Assembly (NCBI RefSeq): GCF_047948215.1
Contig: NC_134465.1
Coordinates: forward strand, 39,346,153 to 39,410,152
DNA: 64,000 nucleotides
Direction of reading: 5' to 3'
DNA from: Lycorma delicatula
Taxonomy: Eukaryota > Arthropoda > Insecta > Hemiptera > Fulgoridae
Under the pieces are notes generated by a model that was not told where the DNA came from, ran no database searches, and was given only the letters and a program-made list of their open reading frames with translations. The position numbers and the translations under genes were made by a program. Below, in pieces: positions 38,901 through 48,033 of this stretch (positions within the stretch are counted from its first letter, which is position 1; every line of letters begins with the position of its first letter).

Positions 38901-41900
38901 GTGTATAACTAGAAAAGGGTTCTATATAGAGAGCTGATATGAGTAAATTCGTTTAAATTGTATTTTTATTTAATGTAGTTTGGGAACTTTTCAGACATAT
39001 TGTCTAAACTAGAGTGAAGGAATTACTAATTATGTGAGTTATGTAGATTGGAAGAATGAAAAAGCAACCGGTATGATATAGTTTTTCTGTTTGGTAGTTG
39101 TTTTCTTCATCGTGGAAATATCTTGTCTTTAATATTTACTCATGTGTTGTAAAGCTTGCTATTTCAGTTTGCTTAGCTGTGGCTCAGTTTATTATCCTTA
39201 TTTATATTCGTGTTGCAAGTATATTATTCACCAAATATCAAAGCAAGTTTTCGAGATAAAAAATGGGCGACAGATTATTGTTTGGAGTCCATAAGTATAA
39301 ATCATGTAAACTGTTATTTATAAAATTAAAAATATTTACTTATCTTTACGTTTATATTTGTGAGTGTGTAATCTTTGCTAAAAAAAAATGTAATAAATTA
39401 CCAAATCATTTAAAAAAAATTCTCCACTGATTCATTTAAAATATAATTTTAAGTTTTTCTTTAACAGAATCAGATTATTTGTAAATTAGATTAATAGATC
39501 TTCTTTTACTCTTTGAATTTTTAAAGGAATAGTAATTAAAAAACTTACATAAATATATGCTCAAATAGTTTTAATTGATGACTTCTTAATTCTGTTTTAT
39601 TTTTTATATTTATATATCTTTGTGTTAGCTTGACATTCATTTTGAATATAATTAATGTACAGTTCATCCCATTTATTTTTTATTATTTAATTAATGGTAC
39701 TTTCTTATCACAGTTTTACTATGGCTTCCCTAATCCACCCAGGTAAAATGCTGGGGGCAATTCCTTTTCTATTATCCATGAACAAGCATATCTACTTGTT
39801 CCTGAAGTGATGTGCATATTGTATTATTTTGTATCGATCAGAGTAAAAGATTTATTTATTTATTATATTTATTTCTGTACGCATGAGTGTCTTGTTAGAC
39901 TTTAGATGAAAAATTATGTAAACTAATTTTTTATCTTTAATTTTTTAATAATGATTTCAATTTTTGAGTTTGTGTATTAGCCTGTTTTATTTTTCATCTG
40001 TTTTATACTGTTACTAACAAAGAATAAAAGTGACTTTAACAATGTAAATGTATTTCCTGAATTTCATTTTTACATATTTATTATTTGTTCGCCTGTATAA
40101 AATAATGATATTTTAATATGCTATTTGTTTCGTTTTTACAGTTACTGTTTTGTTGCTGCCTGGTCTTAGTGGGCCTTTATTAGCCGGTGTTCCTGTTTAT
40201 AATTTTCTTTTAGTTACTACTGTATGGCGTGCTATTGCTAGAGTTCAACTATTCGAGGTACCTAAATCTTCCATTAATATTATACACAGTAAATAAAAGA
40301 ATATAATTTTTTTATTCAGTTTTTTTTTTTAATTATTCAGTATTTTTGTACTTTCTCAACTACTTTTGAAGTTTTTTTTTTTTACTTTGATAATAAATCT
40401 TTTACTGTACTTATTGTAATTAAACTTACATTTCACTTTAAAAATTGTACTTACTATCAATTATAAATAAAATCAGTTTGAATTAGGTAGGTACTTTAAG
40501 TCCCACTTGAATATCTTATCATGAACACATTTTCTAGACATTTATATATGCACTTAAGAATATTGAAAATTTCTAAAACTGTCACGTATTACCCTAGTCT
40601 AATTCTAAGTTGAATTCTCTTGTTGTAAACTATTCATTACAAATATAAGTTACAGCATATTAATATATGAACTGTTAACAAAAAATCTTGAACACCTAAA
40701 AAATTTTATTCAATTATTATTTATCGTATTTTTTTTTTACAATCAGAGGTTATTAACAAATCAATATATTTAAATTAAAAAAAAAGGAGATGAAGTCTGA
40801 TTCAAACCGATGTGCCATCTCCTTATAAGATTCACATATTTCATTAATTAAAATTTCATGTGATTATAATTGCAACCAATGAAAATAAGTACCATTTATG
40901 ATGTATTGTTGAAAAGCTCTCAATAAAGGCTTATTACTGCAGTAAAGAAAAAGTTCAAAATTCAAATTTTTTTGGATTTTGGGCTTTTTTGGACACTTTT
41001 GGTTCAGTTGATTGCAGTCAAAAAGGGAGGTGCACAACTAGCTATTACAACAGTTCTAAATTCAGAATTTCAACATCTATGGCTAATTGTTTTTGAGTTA
41101 TGTGAGATACATATGTACGTACAGATATCACGCTGAAACTAGTCTAAATGGATTCAAAGATGGTTAAAATGGATATTTTCGTTGAAATCTGAAAACTGAA
41201 ATTTTTTGTGGCCACAATACTTTTTTTAACTTTGTACAAGGAAGTAAAAATATCATATAAATCTTAGTCATATTCTCATGAATACCTTCAAAATCTTTGA
41301 CTGTGATCTGAAAGAGTTGATCTAATGAATCATCTATATCTGGTATTACAGAGGATATAGTTACATTTCATTATATTATATTACAATATGTTATAAAATA
41401 TTGTGTATTACAAAAACAAGCAAGCAACTTTGCACACTACCCTATTTTTTGATTTATTGAGGATTGTCTATCCTTTAGGCAAAGATTTCTCGGATGACTC
41501 GTGTACTCTTATGTAACCAGTTTTACTTTTGTTAAAATAATGAGATCAAGTGGAATTATTCTCAACATTGTTTTCAGAGCTACTATTGATGTAGATTGCA
41601 AAGCAAGCAAGGTAATAAATGGTTTTATATGTACTATAAACAATAATACAGATGAGCAAATTTTGGTAATTTTATTAAAATTATGTTAAGTAGCAATTTG
41701 CTGTATGATTTTCTATTAGAAATCTGTTTCATATAGCCGTACACTCATTGACAGCCTTAGATCCCAAGATTTACCAACAAGATGGCACCAGTCAGGAAGC
41801 AGCCATTTTGTCTTCTGGATGGCTTATCTAAATGAGTGTTCTAGGTCAGCCTACTATCTGGAATGATTTCTAGATGTTTAACTTTCCTGGCATCTGTTAG

Positions 41901-44900
41901 TCTGCTCCTTACCGGATGAAGGTTATTACAGTGATCGTCTCAAGATGAATTTAAAACAATTAAATTGGCATTAAAAATAATGGTGATAAAAATAATATAG
42001 ATAGGGTTGGTAGAAATGCTTACCGATTTTGAAAAAGGAATAAAATCGACATTAAAGGAATTATAAAAAACTATATTTTAATAATCTAAAAGAAGAATGC
42101 TTACTGATTTTTAACGTACCTGTTACTTTATTTTAAAAGCTGTATTGTCCATATGTCGACCTCCATTATTTGTTTAAGTTAGCAATCTTTGCCTTAAGTT
42201 TTGCATTACTTGCCTGGCTATTTCCAGCGATATTACACCAATTTCTTGTCAGACATCTTTTATGTTATAGGTCGCCTTCAACTTATGTTTAAAGATTTCA
42301 GTCTTCAGATATCTCCAGAGAAAAAATAAAATGCTGTTGTGAGGTCAGGAAATTGCAGACTGCAGAATGTCATTTTGTGAGATTAGATGCTCTCAAACTA
42401 TTTCTTTCATAACATCCGTGGATCATCTGGACATGAATTCATTAAGTTCATTCTCATTCTGAGATAAGTTATGCATCATATCAACGTAATGATCAGAAGT
42501 TACATTAACAATTTGCATTTCGTCTTCAAAGAAGTATGGGTCTGTTGCTATAAAATCTTTAACATTACACCAAACATTGACGCTGCACAGTAAAAATTAC
42601 ACTAAAAGATAATGTTAATTCTCTGTCTGGTGCAGAGAATTTTGTTTATTAACACACCCATTAAGTGAAAATAACGTTTTTCGTTCGGCATAACAAGATA
42701 ACAACAGAGTTTGCTGGAACATTTTGAAGAATAGCTTAGCCAGGTGTAATGATATTCACCCGGTTACTGCATGACTTATCATGACATCTTAGATGTGAAA
42801 CCTTAGGTCTGGGGTAAAATTCTTCTCACAGTCCAATATGATAGTCCCAAAGCAGCAGCATGTTTAAAAGCCGAGCATCATAGAGTTCATATAACAGCCT
42901 GTCTCACTCTTTGGATGTTCTCAAGCATTCAAATGCTGCAAAGGCTATCAGGTAATTTATTTGTCAAAGGCAAAGCTGTAGCTTTAAATTTCATACCCAT
43001 AATAATATGGTCTTCCTGTCAAAATTTATAGAATGTTGTCATTGCCTAAAGCGAGTGTCAAATAATCTTTGTTGTGATGACAGAATCTCAATTTTTAAAA
43101 TAAGCCTTAATAAGAACACATATTGCCCACTGCTGTTTGCCATGACCACAAGTGAAGAAATGATAAGATTCATAGTTTAGTTTCACCATGCCTCCCTCTT
43201 ATAGTGCTTTAACAAAAGATTGGGAAATCTGAGAGTTATTTCTGTTAGGCCTGTATAAGATATCTAAATTTATTTGTAAAATGATTTTCAGTTTTAACTA
43301 TTTATTTTAACAAACTTGAGGAGTAACTGATAACAAACGGCAAATCAAATTTAAAAGGTGATGAAAGTAATGAAAGAAGTGACATTACATGGTGCAAAGT
43401 AAAAAGTGTAACAGGATAATTTATTAAAAAATAATAAATGTACTTTTTAATAAAAGTGAGCCTCCTTATTAATTATTATTGAAGTACTTCTTTTAAAAAT
43501 AATATGTGCTAGATTTGATGACTGCCCAGTTCTTATATCATGAGAGGAATGTAACAATTGCTAAGTAAGAGTTTTGTTGGGGTTGCTAAATCTGGTCCAA
43601 AATTAGGCTATCTATTTAATTTTTTTAGAGCTATATATGGAAGTTAAGCTTCCTTATTATAGAAAAAACTCTTTTCAAAGACATCTCTATCATCTGATTG
43701 TTCTATTGCCATTTCTTTAGAATATAATAATTTTAATCAACATCAGATTGTTTAGGATTGTTATTGCAGTTTAATGAGCCATCTTAAAATTTGTTATGAA
43801 AACAATTGTTATGAGACACAGATTTCTTGCAGTGTATGTTGTAATATTTTTCTGATGAGTAAAATTCAAGATGTAGAAGAATTTTAAGTATTTTTTTAAA
43901 TGAACAAACAATTTGAATTATGGTAATTTTTTTTTTTTTTTTTAGGACTAAGTAATTTCTTTTAATTATTTTCTTTAACTAATACCTTGTGATCTGAAAG
44001 TAGAGCCAGTCATTAGTCTGTGAGCAAAGCAAAAAATTGTTTTTTCGTATCTACTTGCACCATCTTATCTTCAATGATGTTTAAAATTTCTGTAAAGAGA
44101 AATTTAATGATGAGGATAGTAATAAAAAATGATGTATATTTGCTTGTAAACTTAATATTTAGAACAATAAATTATTAATAATTTTATTCATTCATTTATT
44201 TTTGCAGGAACTTTGGACATGGACAAAATTATGTTCTTGTGCTGGTGGAATAACATTTGCTATTTCAGATGGTTTGATCGGCTTCCATCATTTTTACCAC
44301 CCGATACCGTACTCTCAGGTTATATATATTATGATAATTTACATTGTATTGTAATTAAATGGAATAATCATAACAATTATGTGGATATTTTTATTTGTTT
44401 GGATGTAATTATCCAAATTGTTTTATTGATGTTAAAATGTTCACGTGTGCTACTCGCTTACAGACACAGTTATAGTGTTAAAATTATTATTTTTTTTTCA
44501 TATTTATAGTCGCATAGGATCATTTTAGTCTATATCAAAGTCTCTTCGAAGAGACTGTTTGGGCCTTGTACTCCTTCCAGTACTTTTTCATATGTTTCAA
44601 TCTTCAAACCCTTTCTGGCATTCAAAATGTTCATGTTGTGAGTTTTTTCTTGTGATGTGAGGTGATTGTTTTTGCCCTTGATTTTTTCATTTAATTTTAT
44701 TTTGTCTGTGGTGTCTTCTAGTGTAGGGTGAATTTATTTCAGATCCTCTCATTTCTCTGATGCATCTGCATCCTGTCTTGGTGTGTCAAGATTGTACCAT
44801 ATTAGCCATTTCAGAAGTCTCAAATCTTGCATCCTCGTGATGTATCCTAATAATCCTAGTCTCCTCTTATGCTAGATGGGTTCTTACTTTTTGTACACAA

Positions 44901-47900
44901 CCTTGTTGGATACGATTCACCCATCTTTCTGGTACCTTTTGTTGATGCAAGTTCTTCCAGTTCTTTTTCGATTTTCTGGAATCTGTTGGTCTTTGATTGT
45001 TCATTCAGGTGGAAGAGTGTTTCTGCTCATATATGGCTTCCGGTTTTATAACTGTGTTGTAGTGTCTTATTTCTGCGTTTATGGATAGGTATTTTTCACT
45101 GTAGTTGTACCAAGTTAATTTTTGTGCTTTAGCTAATTTGTTTAAATTGTTTGTTATTATTTCTCTGAAATATTTAAATTGGGTTACTATTTTGACTATT
45201 ACAGTTTATGTTTACTTCTTTTAATCGTGTTGGTTTTTGGGGAGTAATTTCTGTCTTTTTGAATGATCTTTTGAGGCCAAAAAGATCATTATTTTGGCCT
45301 CATGTTATTTGCAAAACTTTGCAAATAAATTTGCAAAGTTTTGAAGTTCTAAAATCTGTGTTTAGCTTCCTCGATGTTGTTTGTTAGCAGTGCCAAGTCG
45401 TTGGTGAAACCAAGGCAGTTTGCTTTGATTTTTGGCCTGTTTTTATTTTTGGGGGCATTTTTTGAGCCATTCCCTGATTAGCATTTTCAGAGTGCAGTTG
45501 AATAGTAGCAGTTAAAGTCCATTACCTTGGCACCTTGGCTCCTTCAGGGTCTGAAACCTCCCTGGTATTTTCCTACTTCTTTCTCGAGTTGTAAACTGAT
45601 CCTGTTGAGGATGATTCTTGAAGGAGTTTTGTATGTTGCGTTTAGGAGTGAGATTCTTTTGTAGTTGTTCAGGTCTTTTTTTTTTTAATTTTGTGTAGCG
45701 GGTGGATGAGGGCTGTCGTCCAGTGTTCTGGTAGTTCTTTGATCCAGATGTTGACAAGCTGCTGATGAAAAGAAATTTTTGTTGGTCTTCATGCATGTTT
45801 CACCCAGTGCTTGGTAGACTTTTTTTATTGTGGGAGGGTTGATACTTTCTGGTGGTATTGTTATTGGGATGCTGGTGTTGAAGTTTAGCAGTTCTGTTGG
45901 TTCTTCACAATTTAGGAGTTTGTTGAAATACTTAGCTGGATTAACATGTCTTTATTGTTATGGGCCAGATTATGGTTTTCATCCTTCATTAATAAGGTTG
46001 GGGGTTCATATTTTTGAAGTTGTTTTTTGAAGGTTTGTGGTACTCTCTTGACTGCGTTTTACTGAATTTTTCTTCTATTGATTTCCTTGTGTCTTTATGG
46101 AGTTGTCTTTTTTTATTTTTTTGTTAAAAGTGATTTTATAAATAGATAATATTAAAACTTCAGTAAATATAAGATCATAATTTTTTTAAATAAAAATCAC
46201 TCATACTGTTTGTTTCTTTTTTCAGTTTTCTTACGTGAGATCATGAGTGCTTTTATAGTGATTGTTATTACATTAGGTGATTGTATTCTAAAATACGAGG
46301 GGTGGCTGAAATGTCATGCACAATCGCTCATAACTTGCAAATGAAAAATATAGTCAAATGAAACGAGTACATTTTGTTTGTAAAACAAAGTAAACAAAGT
46401 TTATTTGTAAACAAGTAAAGTACATTTTATTTGCTCCAAAAACTGAAATTTATTTTTCCATGTAGTCACCATTTTCTCATTTCATCGATGAAAAATACTG
46501 GTTATATTTCCTTGATCAACAATCTTATTACATCCTTCAGGTCATCATCCATGATGAAATTGAGTGCCTTAGTGTTCTTTTAAATTCTAGAAAGAAGTGG
46601 AAATCGTGGGGCACTGAATGTGGTGAGTGTGGAAGAGTTAAATCTTCATCTTCACAAGTTCTTTGCTGGTTGTGTCCGGTGTGTGTGGCTGAGTATTATT
46701 TTGTTGCATCATTATTGGTTCTTCAATTGTCAGATATTATACATATTTTCTAAGCTGTTTTAATGCCGGATTCCAAGTAGTCGATTGTGTTTGGAATCCC
46801 AGAACATTGTCGATGCAAGGTTCATACTTGATATTCACCTTATTGGATTCTGATGCAAGAAATGTATGATAAAATCACCAGCATTTATTTTTTCTGTTGC
46901 TAAAACATCTGTCATTATATGTTATCTTATTCATGTTGACATAGCAGGCATATCGATTCCATAGCAACAGCGACTGACATAAAATAAGAGTGCGTAGGTC
47001 AGTGAGTTTTGGAATATTAATAGGAGAGGATGAAACTACAAGATAGCAGCACCAAAATGTCACTGTGTGCAACATTTTGTTTTCCCACTATGTTCCAGTG
47101 TGCAGTTTATATTAGCCGCTTCATATAAAAACAATAATACATAATCAAAAACTTTAAAATGTAGTAATGAAACATCTGTCTCCTTGTATTCATTTAATAG
47201 AATGTTATTAATTGTGTCATAATTAGTGATTAAAAATAATTCTTATTTAAAATTATTAATATTTTTTTTGGATTCAGGTAAATGAGAAATAATTCACTAA
47301 ATAAATGACATGATACTTTAAGCAAAGTAAACTATTTAATAATATGCACTATAGATTGTAACAGACTGTAAATCAAACACACAAATAGCAGATGCCTTCT
47401 GTTCGAGCATACTGGAGTCTATAATGTGACCGATTAAATCATTTACATACATTTTACTCCTTCACCATGATGCCCTCATAAACGGCTAACATTTAATAAA
47501 CAATTTTATTAAATTACCAGAAGATAATGTTATCTTCCTATGTGTATAAGAAAATTGAAAAAGCAAGAAGTTGAGTTTATATAAAATAATTTAGTATTTT
47601 TCCACTCCTAGGATGCTGTAATGTAAATTATTCAGTAACAAATAAAAAAAATATATATATGAATCATCCAAAAGATAAAGAATGCTTCTCAAGATCACTG
47701 TTTTAAATTTTAGTTTTCATTTTACAGATGTATCTAATTGTATCAGACTGCTACTGTCTTCTCACTGAACTTAAAACTTTATTTTGATGAATTTTTCATA
47801 AAATTAAGTTTATGTTCATACTTTCTACATTTATCCAAATCTAAACAGAATAAAGACATAATTTATTAATTTTAAATATAGGTAATTAATAGTAACTCAA

Positions 47901-47995
47901 AAAAAGTAAGAAACTTCTCTATGCAGTTTCAGTTACTTACTTTATTATATAATTAACAGACTTGAAATTTTGATTACATGATTATAAAATGCTTC

Positions 47996-48033
<38 letters not shown>

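Noticed and set aside
38554..38937. A functional mariner transposase gene
   Set aside because: The C-terminal half is open and keeps two catalytic Asp residues, but the upstream part has several stops and frameshifts.
44213..44509. ORF of 98 codons overlapping exon 4
   Set aside because: It is in a different frame from the conserved exon and runs into intron sequence; a shadow.
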